Shown here one piece after another: positions 45,717-54,060 of a DNA stretch of 64,000 bases. Within the stretch, counting starts at the first letter, position 1. The number at the start of each line of letters is the position of its first letter. This DNA comes from Bradyrhizobium sp. CCGB12. Lineage in GTDB: Bacteria; Pseudomonadota; Alphaproteobacteria; Rhizobiales; Xanthobacteraceae. A program made the translations under genes and the position numbers. The DNA is taken from contig NZ_JANADO010000001.1 in the NCBI RefSeq assembly GCF_024199845.1, forward strand, positions 2,232,001 through 2,296,000, written 5' to 3'. Below the pieces are notes generated by a model that was not told the origin of the DNA, did no database searches, and saw only the letters and a list, made by a program, of their open reading frames with translations.

Positions 45717-45853
45717 TGAGGCGTCCTGTTCTCTTGGTCTGAAATCGCGCGGCATGCTGATCGGCGCGGTGCCCGCCGTCAAGCCGCCGCTTCACATCGA
45801 AACGATCGTGCTACGCATTGTCGCGTTCGCGAAACGAATCCTTCGCGATCGCG

Positions 45854-46438
45854 TCAGCTTTGCTCGGTCTTGTTTTTGGCGGCGCGATCGGACGCTGCGG
45901 TGTCACCACCGCCGACACTCATCCGATTGAGGGATAGACGCATGCCTTGCGTCGGCGCCGGCGCCCGCTTGGAACTGAGCGTGCGCGAATTCACGCCCAT
46001 CCAGGAGATCTCGGACGACAGGCGGCCGTATTCGATCTTGGGACAGCGGTTCATCACCACCTTGATGCCGACCGATTCGGCTTTCGCCGCTGCGTCGTCG
46101 TCGCGTGCGCCAAGCTGCATCCAGATCACTTTTGGAAGTGGATCAAGCGTCAGCGCCTCTTCGACGACGGGCATGATGTGGCTCGAATTGCGAAAAATGT
46201 CGATCATGTCGATCGGACGACCTATGTCGGAGAGCGAGGCGACGAAGGGCTTTCCGAGAAGCTCCTTGCCGACATGACCGGGATTGACCGGGATCATGTC
46301 GTAGCCGCGCTGCGCCAGATATTTGAACGCAAAATAGCTCGGCCGCACGTTGACGGGCGAGGCGCCGACCATCGCGATCGACTTCACGCTGTTGAGAATG
46401 CCGCGGATATAATTGTCGGGATAGGCGTCGTGGTTCAT
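45854..46438 (-). CDS. CoA-binding domain protein (YccU-like)
   Basis: 194 residues from ATG 46438; the frame runs further upstream only because the palindromic repeat there is open. Rossmann core: SIAMVGASPVNVRPSYFAFKYLAQRGYDMIPVNPGHVG, IDMIDIFRNSSHIMPVVEEAL, PKVIWMQLGARDDDAAAKAE and VVMNRCPKIEYGRLSSEI with the conserved Cys. The last 40 residues are Ser/Arg-rich and probably disordered (RAPAPTQGMRLSLNRMSVGGG). Immediately downstream of the echA-like gene on the same strand. Confidence 0.85.
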   Translation of the reverse strand: MNHDAYPDNYIRGILNSVKSIAMVGASPVNVRPSYFAFKYLAQRGYDMIPVNPGHVGKELLGKPFVASLSDIGRPIDMIDIFRNSSHIMPVVEEALTLDPLPKVIWMQLGARDDDAAAKAESVGIKVVMNRCPKIEYGRLSSEISWMGVNSRTLSSKRAPAPTQGMRLSLNRMSVGGGDTAASDRAAKNKTEQS

Positions 46439-46456
46439 TTGTCGTTCTTTTTCCTT

Positions 46457-46541
46457 GTCATTGCGAGGAGTGAAGCGACGAAGCAATCCAGTCTGTTTCC
46501 GCGGAGGGATTCTGGATTGCTTCGCTTCGCTCGCAATGACG
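46457..46541. repeat. Dispersed palindromic repeat, GTCATTGCGAG class (copy 2)
   Basis: GTCATTGCGAG and CTCGCAATGAC ends, inner GAAGCAATCCAG and CTGGATTGCTTCG. It separates the enoyl-CoA hydratase gene from the CoA-binding protein gene and creates the long N-terminal reading frame of the latter. Confidence 0.9.
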
Positions 46542-46544
46542 ATT

Positions 46545-47369
46545 CTACTCATCCCGCCAGGTCGGCGTGCGCTTTTCGATGAACGCGCCGATGCCTTCCT
46601 CGGCGTCGCGTGCCATCATGTTCTCGGTCATCACCTCTGCCGCATAGCGATAGGCATCCGCAAGGCTCATCTCGGCCTGGCGATAGAACGCCTCCTTGCC
46701 GAGCTTGACCGTGTAGGCGGATTTCAGCGCGACCTTTTCTGCCAGCGCAATCGCGGCGTCGCGCTCGGTCCCGGCGGAGACGACGTGATTGATGAGCCCA
46801 ATCTCGCGGGCGCGCGCGGCCGGGATCGGCTCGCCGGTCAGCAGCATCTCCATCGCCTGCTTGCGTGGCACGTTGCGCGTCAGCGCCACCATCGGGGTCG
46901 AGCAGAACAGGCCGATGTCGACGCCGGGCGTGGCGAAGCTTGCCGCCTCCGAGGCGATCGCGAGATCGCAGCTGGCCACGATCTGGCAGCCGGCCGCGGT
47001 CGCAACGCCCTGGACGGATGCGACCACGGGCTTTGGCAGCAGCACGATCGCCTGCATCATCGCGCTGCAGGCGGTCATCATCTCCGCGAAGAAGGCACGG
47101 CCGCGATCGGGGTCGGCGCGGCGCGCGGTCAGCTCCTTCATGTCGTGGCCAGCCGAGAAGGCGGGACCATTGGCCGCGATCACCACGCCGCGGACCGCCT
47201 TGTCGTCCCTGATCGCATCGAACTCGGCATGCAGGCTTGCGATCATCGCCTCCGACAGGCTGTTGCGGGCTGCCGGGCGATTGAGGGTCAGGACCGCGAT
47301 GCTGCCGACGGTCTCGCGCAGCAGGATCGGCGGTTGCGGGGAGGGGGCGCGAGCGGCCTGGGCGGACAT
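46545..47369 (-). CDS. Enoyl-CoA hydratase/isomerase family protein
   Basis: 274 residues, crotonase fold. Motifs: IAVLTLNRPAARNSLSEAMI, GPAFSAGHDMKEL (first oxyanion residue), KPVVASVQGVATAAGCQIVASCDLAIAS (second oxyanion Gly), and TPGVDIGLFCSTPMVALTRNV. One of the two catalytic Glu of true hydratases (in the CDLAIAS-following helix) is not obvious, so it may be an isomerase or hydrolase-type member. Cytoplasmic. Confidence 0.85.
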   Translation of the reverse strand: MSAQAARAPSPQPPILLRETVGSIAVLTLNRPAARNSLSEAMIASLHAEFDAIRDDKAVRGVVIAANGPAFSAGHDMKELTARRADPDRGRAFFAEMMTACSAMMQAIVLLPKPVVASVQGVATAAGCQIVASCDLAIASEAASFATPGVDIGLFCSTPMVALTRNVPRKQAMEMLLTGEPIPAARAREIGLINHVVSAGTERDAAIALAEKVALKSAYTVKLGKEAFYRQAEMSLADAYRYAAEVMTENMMARDAEEGIGAFIEKRTPTWRDE

Positions 47370-47454
47370 CGAAGCGTTCCGGTTGGATTATTGCATTTGG
47401 ATGACGCAGATAACTTAATGTAACAGGAGACGTGAAGCGAGGGTGGGGAACAGC

Positions 47455-47883
47455 ATGGCGTTAGCGAAAATGAGCGTAGCGGAGCTCGAACAGTTTCTCC
47501 GCAACGAGTTTCCCCAGGCCTTCAGCGGCGACGACATCACGATCGAAAGCGCGGACGGCCAGACCTGCCTTTTGCGCCAGCGCTACAGCGAAAGGATGCT
47601 GCGGCCGGGCGGAACCGTGTCCGGCCCGACGCTGATGGCGCTTGCCGATTTCGCGATGTACGTGGTGCTCTTGTCGGCGATCGGGCCGATCGGGCTCGCG
47701 GTCACCACCAATCTCAACATCAACTTCCTGCGCAAGGGCCAGCCGGGTCAGGACGTGCTGGCGGAGGCCCGGCTGCTAAAGCTCGGCAAGCGGCTGGCGG
47801 TCGGGGAGGTGAAGCTCTTGTCCGGCACGTCGCCCGATCCGATCGCCCATGTCACCTCTACCTATTCCATTCCAAATGCTTGA
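47455..47883 (+). CDS. PaaI-family hotdog thioesterase
   Basis: 142 residues from ATG 47455 (GTGGGGA upstream; a GTG at 47443 is an alternative). Hotdog fold: RMLRPGGTVSGPTLMALADFAMYVVLLSAIGPIGLAVTTNLNINFLRKGQPGQDVLAEARLLKLGKRLAVGEV. The catalytic acidic residue of PaaI-type enzymes appears as the Asp in LADFAM. Divergent from the echA gene, pointing to acyl-CoA metabolism. A small hairpin with AAATGC/GCATTT overlapping the stop may terminate it. Confidence 0.85.
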   Translation: MALAKMSVAELEQFLRNEFPQAFSGDDITIESADGQTCLLRQRYSERMLRPGGTVSGPTLMALADFAMYVVLLSAIGPIGLAVTTNLNINFLRKGQPGQDVLAEARLLKLGKRLAVGEVKLLSGTSPDPIAHVTSTYSIPNA

Positions 47884-48041
47884 GCATTTTTCGGGTACTC
47901 TAATACCTTAATTTTAAGATATTGATATTGCTGCCATAAATTACGTCGTTGGGCATTGACCGCTGCGCCTCTCTTCTCTAGAAAACCGCGCAGTCCGGTG
48001 CGGTGTTCGCGCCGATGCTCCCCGTCCACGGAAACTCTGAC

Positions 48042-48506
48042 ATGAAAACCTTTTCGGCAAAGCCGGCTGAGGTGACGAAGAAGTGGGTGCTGATCGACGC
48101 CAAGGGTCTGGTCGTCGGCCGTCTCGCCACCATCGTTGCCATGCGCCTGCGCGGCAAGCACCTCCCGACCTACACCCCGCACGTTGATTGCGGCGACAAC
48201 GTCATCATCATCAACGCGCAGCATGCGGTCCTCACCGGTCGCAAGCGCGAGCAGAAGACCTACTACAAGCACACCGGTTACGTCGGCCACGTCAAGGAGC
48301 GCACCGCGCGCCAGATCCTCGAGGGCAAGCATCCGGAGCGCGTGCTCGAGAAGGCCGTCGAGCGCATGATCCCGCGTGGCCCGCTCGGTCGCGTGCAGAT
48401 GGGCAACCTCCGCGTCTATGGCGGCGCCGATCATCCGCACGAGGCCCAGACGCCCGAGAAGATCGACATCGCCAAGTTGAACCGCAAGAACACGAGGGCC
48501 GCATAA
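48042..48506 (+). CDS. rplM: 50S ribosomal protein L13
   Basis: 154 aa from ATG 48042; the frame extends upstream to 48003 without support. Begins [20 protein letters not shown] and contains [57 protein letters not shown] and [20 protein letters not shown]. Codon use is strongly biased. rpsI follows after 1 base, the universal rplM-rpsI operon. The 158-bp leader is AT-rich near 47900-47945. Confidence 0.97.
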   Translation: MKTFSAKPAEVTKKWVLIDAKGLVVGRLATIVAMRLRGKHLPTYTPHVDCGDNVIIINAQHAVLTGRKREQKTYYKHTGYVGHVKERTARQILEGKHPERVLEKAVERMIPRGPLGRVQMGNLRVYGGADHPHEAQTPEKIDIAKLNRKNTRAA

Positions 48507-48507
48507 C

Positions 48508-48987
48508 ATGGCCGAATCCATCCAGTCGCTCGACCAGCTCTCGCAGCTCAAGACGGCGGCGGCGCCCGACGCGCCCAAGCACGAGAAGAAGGTCGACAAG
48601 TTCAACCGCGCCTATGCCACCGGCAAGCGCAAGGACGCGGTCGCCCGCGTCTGGATCAAGCCGGGCGCCGGCAAGGTCACCGTCAACTCGCGCGAGGTCG
48701 AGGTCTATTTCGCCCGTCCCGTGCTCCGCATGATGATCGAGCAGCCGTTCTCCGTGGCCGCGCGTTCCGGCCAGTACGACGTGATCTGCACCGTCGCCGG
48801 CGGCGGTCTGTCCGGCCAGGCCGGCGCGGTCCGTCACGGCATCTCCAAGGCGCTCACCTATTTCGAGCCGGAGCTGCGCAGCGTGCTCAAGAAGGGCGGC
48901 TTCCTCACCCGCGACTCGCGCGTGGTCGAGCGCAAGAAGTACGGCAAGGCCAAGGCCCGCCGGTCCTTCCAGTTCTCGAAGCGTTAA
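48508..48987 (+). CDS. rpsI: 30S ribosomal protein S9
   Basis: 159 aa; ends in the diagnostic [17 protein letters not shown] with basic C-terminal tail reaching the P site. Also [25 protein letters not shown] and [20 protein letters not shown]. The first 30 residues ([20 protein letters not shown]) are an alphaproteobacterial extension. Second gene of the rplM operon; terminator follows. Confidence 0.97.
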   Translation: MAESIQSLDQLSQLKTAAAPDAPKHEKKVDKFNRAYATGKRKDAVARVWIKPGAGKVTVNSREVEVYFARPVLRMMIEQPFSVAARSGQYDVICTVAGGGLSGQAGAVRHGISKALTYFEPELRSVLKKGGFLTRDSRVVERKKYGKAKARRSFQFSKR

Positions 48988-49031
48988 TCGCTTCGGTCGC
49001 ATTCGCCGCGAAAGCGGCTTCAATGAGATGC

Positions 49032-49064
49032 AAAAGGGCGCTGTTTTCAGCGCCCTTTTTGTTG
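49032..49064 (+). terminator. Rho-independent terminator of rplM-rpsI
   Basis: AAAAGGGCGCTG / CAGCGCCCTTTT, a 12-bp perfect stem with TTTT loop, followed by TTGTTGTT. Confidence 0.93.
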
Positions 49065-49216
49065 TTCGTTTGTACGCAAATTGATGGCGTGTTTCCCGAA
49101 AACTTGGCCTCGCGCAACAACCTGAATGGAACCCGCGGGACATAGCGTCGCATTCGGAAGGGCGCGCAAGTCGGCTGGGCCGATCGCGTAACTGCTATGT
49201 TCTAGAGGGGGCCGAC

Positions 49217-50437
49217 ATGACGTCGCTCGATAGCATCACGCTCTATTTGGTTGCCACCATGGTCGCCGCACTGCTCGGCGCCATGATGGTGTTTTTCGGC
49301 AGGCAGGAGAACAGTCCTGCGCTGAAATGGTGGGGCACCGCCTATCTCCTCGGTGCCGCCTCCGTCGCGCTATGGACTGCGACCGGCGACAGGCTGGGGC
49401 CGTACCTCTATCTGGCGCTGAATGCCGTCGGCTTCGTTGCCTGCGGTATGGTGTGGAATGCGGCGCGCGTCTTCCACGGCCGCAAGCCGAACTGGCCAGG
49501 CCTCGTGCTCGGTGCGCTCACCTGGGTCGCTGCCGTCTCGCTGCTCGACGCTGAGGCTTCCATGCTGCGCATGATCATCGGCGCCGGCATCGTCTCGGTC
49601 TATGCGGCGCTGACCGCCAGTGAGCTTTGGACCGAACGGCGCAAGAGCCTGCAACGACGCTGGCCGGCCTTCGTGGTGCCGGTGATGCACGGCTGCGTGT
49701 TGATGCTGCCGATCGTGCTCGGCAGCTTCCTGCGCCCGCACGATGCGGGTTTCTCGTCGAGCATCTGGGTCACCGTATTCGCCGTTGAGCTCGTGCTCTA
49801 TGCCGTCGGCACCGTGTTCGTGATCTTCATGCTGGTGTCCGAGCGCACGGTGACCGCGCACCGGACCGCCGCGTCGACCGATCCCCTGACCGGCATGCTC
49901 AACCGGCGCGGTTTCTCCGAAGCCTGCTCGCGCGTGATCGAGCGCGAGGCGAAAGCCGGGCGGCCCGTGACTGTGATGATCTTCGACATCGACCACTTCA
50001 AGTCGATCAACGATCGGTTCGGTCATCCCGCCGGCGACGAGATGCTCAAGCTGTTCTCCACGGTCGTCGTCAGCAATCTGCGCATCACCGACATGTCGGG
50101 CCGCATTGGCGGCGAGGAATTCGCCGCGCTCCTGCCGTGCTCGCTGGAGGAGGGCGTATTGGTCGCCGAGCGCGTGCGCGAGGCGTTCGAGACCTCCGGC
50201 GTCGTGGTGGACGAGGGCCCGGTCGATACCACCGTGAGCATCGGCGTCGCCGGCGGTCCGGCCGGCACCGAGCTCGAGGTGTTGCTGGCTTCGGCCGACA
50301 CCGCGCTCTACCAGGCCAAGCGCGGCGGCCGTAACCGCGTCGAGGCGGCCGAGGAGCTGCCGCTGTCGCTGGAGAACTGGCGCCGCCAGAGCGCCGCGCG
50401 GCCCGGTGCGCCGCAGGCGCGTCCCGCCACGGCCTGA
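49217..50437 (+). CDS. Membrane diguanylate cyclase (GGDEF)
   Basis: Makes c-di-GMP from two GTP. 406 residues. About six N-terminal membrane helices (1-200; e.g. ITLYLVATMVAALLGAMMVF, LYLALNAVGFVACGMVW). The GGDEF domain (about 215-380): STDPLTGMLNRRGFSEACSRV, VMIFDIDHFKSINDRFGHPAGDEMLKLF and the active site RIGGEEFAALLPC. A canonical inhibitory I-site RITD lies five residues before GGEEF. No EAL domain. Its product could act on PilZ proteins such as that at 13886. Confidence 0.93.
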   Translation: MTSLDSITLYLVATMVAALLGAMMVFFGRQENSPALKWWGTAYLLGAASVALWTATGDRLGPYLYLALNAVGFVACGMVWNAARVFHGRKPNWPGLVLGALTWVAAVSLLDAEASMLRMIIGAGIVSVYAALTASELWTERRKSLQRRWPAFVVPVMHGCVLMLPIVLGSFLRPHDAGFSSSIWVTVFAVELVLYAVGTVFVIFMLVSERTVTAHRTAASTDPLTGMLNRRGFSEACSRVIEREAKAGRPVTVMIFDIDHFKSINDRFGHPAGDEMLKLFSTVVVSNLRITDMSGRIGGEEFAALLPCSLEEGVLVAERVREAFETSGVVVDEGPVDTTVSIGVAGGPAGTELEVLLASADTALYQAKRGGRNRVEAAEELPLSLENWRRQSAARPGAPQARPATA

Positions 50438-50494
50438 GGCAGGGAGGTTTCGCGGTAATCTTCTGTTTACCATTCGATCCCTACCATCGTGGTC

Positions 50495-50731
50495 ATGGAA
50501 TCGATCCGTCGACAGACCCCGCAAGCCGCCCTGATGTCACTCGAAGCCGCTGCGGCCTCGGCACGCGGCGGTTTCGCCTGCCTGTTCTCGACCGCCGATG
50601 AGTACGAGAGCGCGCTGATCACCGAGCGCCGTGCGCAAGGACGATACGCCCAGGGCCGCAGCTACTGGCCGTTCGTGCTGTTCGCCGGTTGTGCGTTCAT
50701 CGTGGCCGGCACCGTTCTGCTGCTCGTTTGA
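50495..50731 (+). CDS. Small single-span membrane protein
   Basis: 78 residues from ATG 50495 (GTG at 50489 is alternative). Polar N-terminus MESIRRQTPQAALMSLEAAA, a helical middle (FSTADEYESALITERRAQGR) and one C-terminal membrane segment (YWPFVLFAGCAFIVAGTVLLLV). Unknown function; I recall similar short proteins in Bradyrhizobium. Followed by a terminator, so it is transcribed separately or as the tail of the cyclase operon. Confidence 0.6.
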   Translation: MESIRRQTPQAALMSLEAAAASARGGFACLFSTADEYESALITERRAQGRYAQGRSYWPFVLFAGCAFIVAGTVLLLV

Positions 50732-50770
50732 GAGATTTGGGTCTAAGAGACCTGCATTTTCCAGCCGTCC

Positions 50771-50796
50771 AGGCGCCGTTTCGGCGCCTTTTTCTT
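50771..50796 (+). terminator. Rho-independent terminator
   Basis: AGGCGCCG / CGGCGCCT stem (8 bp, TTT loop) followed by TTTTCTTTC, downstream of the small membrane protein gene. Confidence 0.85.
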
Positions 50797-50846
50797 TCGC
50801 GCCAGCTGCGGTAGACACGCCCATCGAACAAAAAGGGTGGAAACCG

Positions 50847-51143
50847 ATGATCACCGAGATCGCGCAAATCGACGTCAAGCCGGGCAGCGAGAAGGACTTT
50901 GAGGCCTCTGTCGCCAAGGCCAAGGCCGCCTTTGGCCGTTCCAAGGGTTTTCATGGCTTCGAGCTGCACAAGTCGATCGAGAAGCCGCAGCGCTACCGGC
51001 TGATGGTGAAGTGGGCGACGCTGGAGAACCACACCGTCGATTTCCGCGGCTCGGAGAATTTCACCGAATGGCGCGGCCTCGTCGGCCAGTATTTTGCCTC
51101 GCCCCCGGAGGTCGAGCACACCGAGACCGTGCTGACGACCTGA
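50847..51143 (+). CDS. ABM-fold (antibiotic biosynthesis monooxygenase) protein
   Basis: 98 residues from ATG 50847; upstream frame crosses the terminator and is rejected. Dimeric ferredoxin-like fold: MITEIAQIDVKPGSEKDFEASVAKAKAAF, GFHGFELHKSIEKPQRYRLMVKWATLENHTVDFRGSENFTEWRGLVG. Members degrade heme or quinones or act as quinol monooxygenases; which applies here is unknown. The preceding RBS is not strong (AAAGGGTGG, 10 bases off). Confidence 0.85.
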   Translation: MITEIAQIDVKPGSEKDFEASVAKAKAAFGRSKGFHGFELHKSIEKPQRYRLMVKWATLENHTVDFRGSENFTEWRGLVGQYFASPPEVEHTETVLTT

Positions 51144-51149
51144 GCGGGC

Positions 51150-52289
51150 TCAGGCCGCTTCCGCGAGGGACGGTGCCTCATACGTCTTGAAATGGTCGAT
51201 CATGACCTTGGCGATGGCGACCAGTGGCAGCGCTAGCGCGAGGCCCCAGATTCCGAACACGACGCCGAGCAGGATCTGGAACGCGAACAGCGTGGCCGGC
51301 GGAATGTCCAGCGCCTGACGCTGGAGCAGCGGCGTCAACACGTAGCTCTCCATCGCGTGGACGCCCATGAAGAGGAGAAAGGCCGATAGTGCCGGGATCC
51401 AGCCCGAGGCAAGGCTCGCCAGCACCACGACGACGCCGGCGATGATGGCGCCGACGGTCGGGATGAAGGCGAGCAGTCCCGCCTGGATTCCCAGGATGAA
51501 GGCGCCGGGGATACCGATGACGGCTAGGCCGATCCAGGTCACCGCGCCGACCGCGATCATGACCGTAATCTGCGCGATCAGCCAGCGCTCCAGCGTCTCG
51601 CTGATGCGGTCGATGATGAGCGTGACGCGGGTGCGATGTCTGACCGGTGCGAGGAACAAGAGGCCGTCGTGATAGACGCTGGGCTGGGCGGCGAAAGCGA
51701 GACCCAGGAACAGCACGATAAAAATGTTTCCGACACCGTGGACGGTGCCAAGCAGCAGCTTGAAGGTCTGGCTCACGATCGCTCCGCCGCTGGAGGCGAG
51801 GGCGCCGGCGTTGGGCAATGAACCGCGCGAGGCCGCTCCCGGCGAGGGCGTCGGGTTCGCGGGCGCATCGGTCGATGTGTCGGATGCCGCATTGCCGAGA
51901 TCGAAGAAGCTGGTGTCGATGCCGTGGTTCTCGAGGAAGCTCCGGACATTGGTGATCTGCGACTTGATGGTCTTGCTCAACAGCGAAGCCTGCTCGGCGA
52001 TGGTGGCGCCGCCGAGATAGGCGACGCCCGCAAGCATCACGGCGAGCGCGATGCAGACGATCGCGAGCCGGACCGGATGCGGCAGGTGCACACGGCGACC
52101 GAGTGCGCCCGTCAGCGCGTTGAGGCCGAGGCCGAGCAGCATGCCGGTGAAGATCAGGAGCAGGGTGGCGGCAAAATACCAGGTGAAGACCAGCATTGCC
52201 GTGAACAGCACGACGCCAATGCCGCCGACGGCAATCGCCCATGCGTGGTCGGCACGGGTCCGGGGGCGTTGGTCTGCTGGAATGGTCAC
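51150..52289 (-). CDS. AI-2E (PerM/TqsA) family transporter
   Basis: 379 residues from GTG 52289 (AAGGAT upstream). About eight membrane segments: WAIAVGGIGVVLFTAMLVF, FAATLLLIFTGMLLGLGLNAL, LAIVCIALAVMLAGVAYLGG, then GTVHGVGNIFIVLFLGLAFA, MIAVGAVTWIGLAVIGIPG and AFIPTVGAIIAGVVVVLASL. A Pro/Ser-rich insert near residues 130-160 (DAPANPTPSPGAASRGSLP) lies in the periplasmic loop. Family members export quorum signals or Na+; specificity cannot be read from sequence. Confidence 0.87.
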   Translation of the reverse strand: MTIPADQRPRTRADHAWAIAVGGIGVVLFTAMLVFTWYFAATLLLIFTGMLLGLGLNALTGALGRRVHLPHPVRLAIVCIALAVMLAGVAYLGGATIAEQASLLSKTIKSQITNVRSFLENHGIDTSFFDLGNAASDTSTDAPANPTPSPGAASRGSLPNAGALASSGGAIVSQTFKLLLGTVHGVGNIFIVLFLGLAFAAQPSVYHDGLLFLAPVRHRTRVTLIIDRISETLERWLIAQITVMIAVGAVTWIGLAVIGIPGAFILGIQAGLLAFIPTVGAIIAGVVVVLASLASGWIPALSAFLLFMGVHAMESYVLTPLLQRQALDIPPATLFAFQILLGVVFGIWGLALALPLVAIAKVMIDHFKTYEAPSLAEAA

Positions 52290-52426
52290 GTCATATCCTT
52301 TTCGGCGGCTGCGGGCGGGGCACTCTTTCGGCAAACGCGCTTCCGATCAAGTCCGCGTCAACGCGCTGGTTTGACGCTGCCGCGCGAACGGTGCAGAGCG
52401 ATGAGGAAAGAACAGGTGGGGGACGC

Positions 52427-53143
52427 TTGAGTTTCATCAGCAAATGGGCCGGCTTGCTCGGGCTTCTGGCCGTGCTCGTGATCGGCGACCAGATCCGGAT
52501 CAACCGGCCCGGCCACAAATATCGTCTCACAGTCGAGGTGACGACGCCCGACGGGATCAGGACTGCGTCCGGCATTCTCGCCGTCGTGCCCGACCGCAAC
52601 TATAACCGCGGCGGCCGCACCACGATGCGTGGGGAGGCCGTGTTCGTCGACCTCGGCCAAGACCGAGGCAAAGGCAAGAACCTGGTGGCGTTGCTGGCGC
52701 ATCAGCAGGGCGCCAAGCTCGACCTCGACGACATCAACTATGTGGCGCTCCGCGCCTATGGCGCCGCGCGCGGCAACCGCGTCTCGTTCAACGACATCAG
52801 CCGGCAGACCGGCATTGTGCCGGTGCAGGGGGAGCTGATCCCCGTGCTCGTGAGCTTTGGCGATCCCAAGGATCCCAAGACCGCGCAGCTTGTCGCCAGT
52901 GACCATGCAGAAGCAATCCTGGGCAACGGCTACGCCATTCGCGGCCTCAGTGCCGAGGTGGTGCCCAACGGGTTCTGGCCGATCGATTTCGGCGGCGCGC
53001 TCGGGGAGCCCGTGACGCGCGGGATCGAGGCCAAACTGCCCTGGCTGGCCGCGCCGGGCGAGGCAGCAGCCACCGCGCTGAAGGCCGCCGGCCTGCCCGT
53101 CGGGGGCGGGATGGAGGCCCGGGAGGCATTTGCGCGAAAATAG
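52427..53143 (+). CDS. Membrane-anchored conserved protein of unknown function
   Basis: 238 residues from TTG 52427 with GGTGGGGGA upstream; longer frames upstream are antisense to the transporter and rejected. An N-terminal membrane anchor (WAGLLGLLAVLVIGDQIRI) precedes a soluble part, RLTVEVTTPDGIRTASGILAVV, RTTMRGEAVFVDLGQDRGKGKNLVALLAHQQGAKL, LVSFGDPKDPKTAQLV and FWPIDFGGALGEPVTRGIEAKLPWL. I recall this as a hypothetical protein widespread in Bradyrhizobium. Divergent from the transporter. Confidence 0.65.
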   Translation: MSFISKWAGLLGLLAVLVIGDQIRINRPGHKYRLTVEVTTPDGIRTASGILAVVPDRNYNRGGRTTMRGEAVFVDLGQDRGKGKNLVALLAHQQGAKLDLDDINYVALRAYGAARGNRVSFNDISRQTGIVPVQGELIPVLVSFGDPKDPKTAQLVASDHAEAILGNGYAIRGLSAEVVPNGFWPIDFGGALGEPVTRGIEAKLPWLAAPGEAAATALKAAGLPVGGGMEAREAFARK

Positions 53144-53233
53144 CATTGCCGTCCCGCGATCCCTTCTGTTGAATTTGTTCCATCCCAAGGGCATCTTTGG
53201 AGAATCTTCTTACGCGGGAGGTCGGAACGGGAG

Positions 53234-54007
53234 ATGAGAAAGCCGGTCGTCGGCGTGATCGGGAACGCCCATCGCGTCGAAAATCGATTTCAGGTCCAGA
53301 TGGTCGGCGAGCGAAACTTGCGCGCCGTAGCCGAGGTCTGCGGCGGCTTGCCGGTGATGTTCGCGGGCTCGCCCGACATTACCGATATCGCGGCGCTGCT
53401 CGATACCGTCGACGGCGTCATCCTCACCGGCGCTCGGGCCAACGTGCACCCGACCCGTTTCAACGTCGATCCCTGCGAGAAGCACGAACCCTACGACATC
53501 CACCGCGACGAGGTCGCGCTGGCGCTTTCGCTTGCCTGCGTTGCCCGCGGCATCCCGTTGTTCGGCATCTGCCGGGGCCTCCAGGAAATGAACGTCGCCT
53601 TTGGCGGTTCGCTGCATCCCGAGATCCGCGAAATCCCCGGCCGCATGAACCACCGCATGCCCAGGCTCGAGAACGGCGAGATCCATCCCGATCCGACCGT
53701 GGTGTTCGCCGACCGCCATGACGTCGACCTCACGCCCGGCGGGGCGTTCGCGCAGTTGCTCGGCTGCGAGAAGATCAGGGTCAACTCGCTGCATGGTCAG
53801 GGTATCCTGGAGCCCGGCCGACGCGTGCTGATCGAGGGCATTGCCGAGGACGGCACCATCGAGGCGATCCGCATCGCGGAAGCGCGAACCTTCGCGCTCG
53901 GCGTGCAATGGCACGCCGAATACGACCCGCAGCGCAATCCCATCAACCGCAAGCTGTTCGAGGCCTTCGGCGAGGCGCTGGTGGCGCGGCAGAAGGCGGC
54001 GGCGTAG
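53234..54007 (+). CDS. Gamma-glutamyl-GABA hydrolase family protein (PuuD-like)
   Basis: 257 residues, class I glutamine-amidotransferase fold. The nucleophile Cys is in FGICRGLQEMNVAFGGSLHPEI, the catalytic His/Glu in GVQWHAEYDPQRNPIN. Other marks: PVVGVIGNAHRVE, VILTGARANVHPTRF and RMNHRMPRLENGEIHPDPTV. Typical substrate is gamma-Glu-GABA in putrescine degradation, but no other puu genes are near. An insertion sequence lies 53 bp downstream. Confidence 0.88.
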   Translation: MRKPVVGVIGNAHRVENRFQVQMVGERNLRAVAEVCGGLPVMFAGSPDITDIAALLDTVDGVILTGARANVHPTRFNVDPCEKHEPYDIHRDEVALALSLACVARGIPLFGICRGLQEMNVAFGGSLHPEIREIPGRMNHRMPRLENGEIHPDPTVVFADRHDVDLTPGGAFAQLLGCEKIRVNSLHGQGILEPGRRVLIEGIAEDGTIEAIRIAEARTFALGVQWHAEYDPQRNPINRKLFEAFGEALVARQKAAA

Positions 54008-54060
54008 GCGGTCGGGCGCGGAGGAGGGTGTCGGGCACGCTCTCACCACGTCGTCATTGC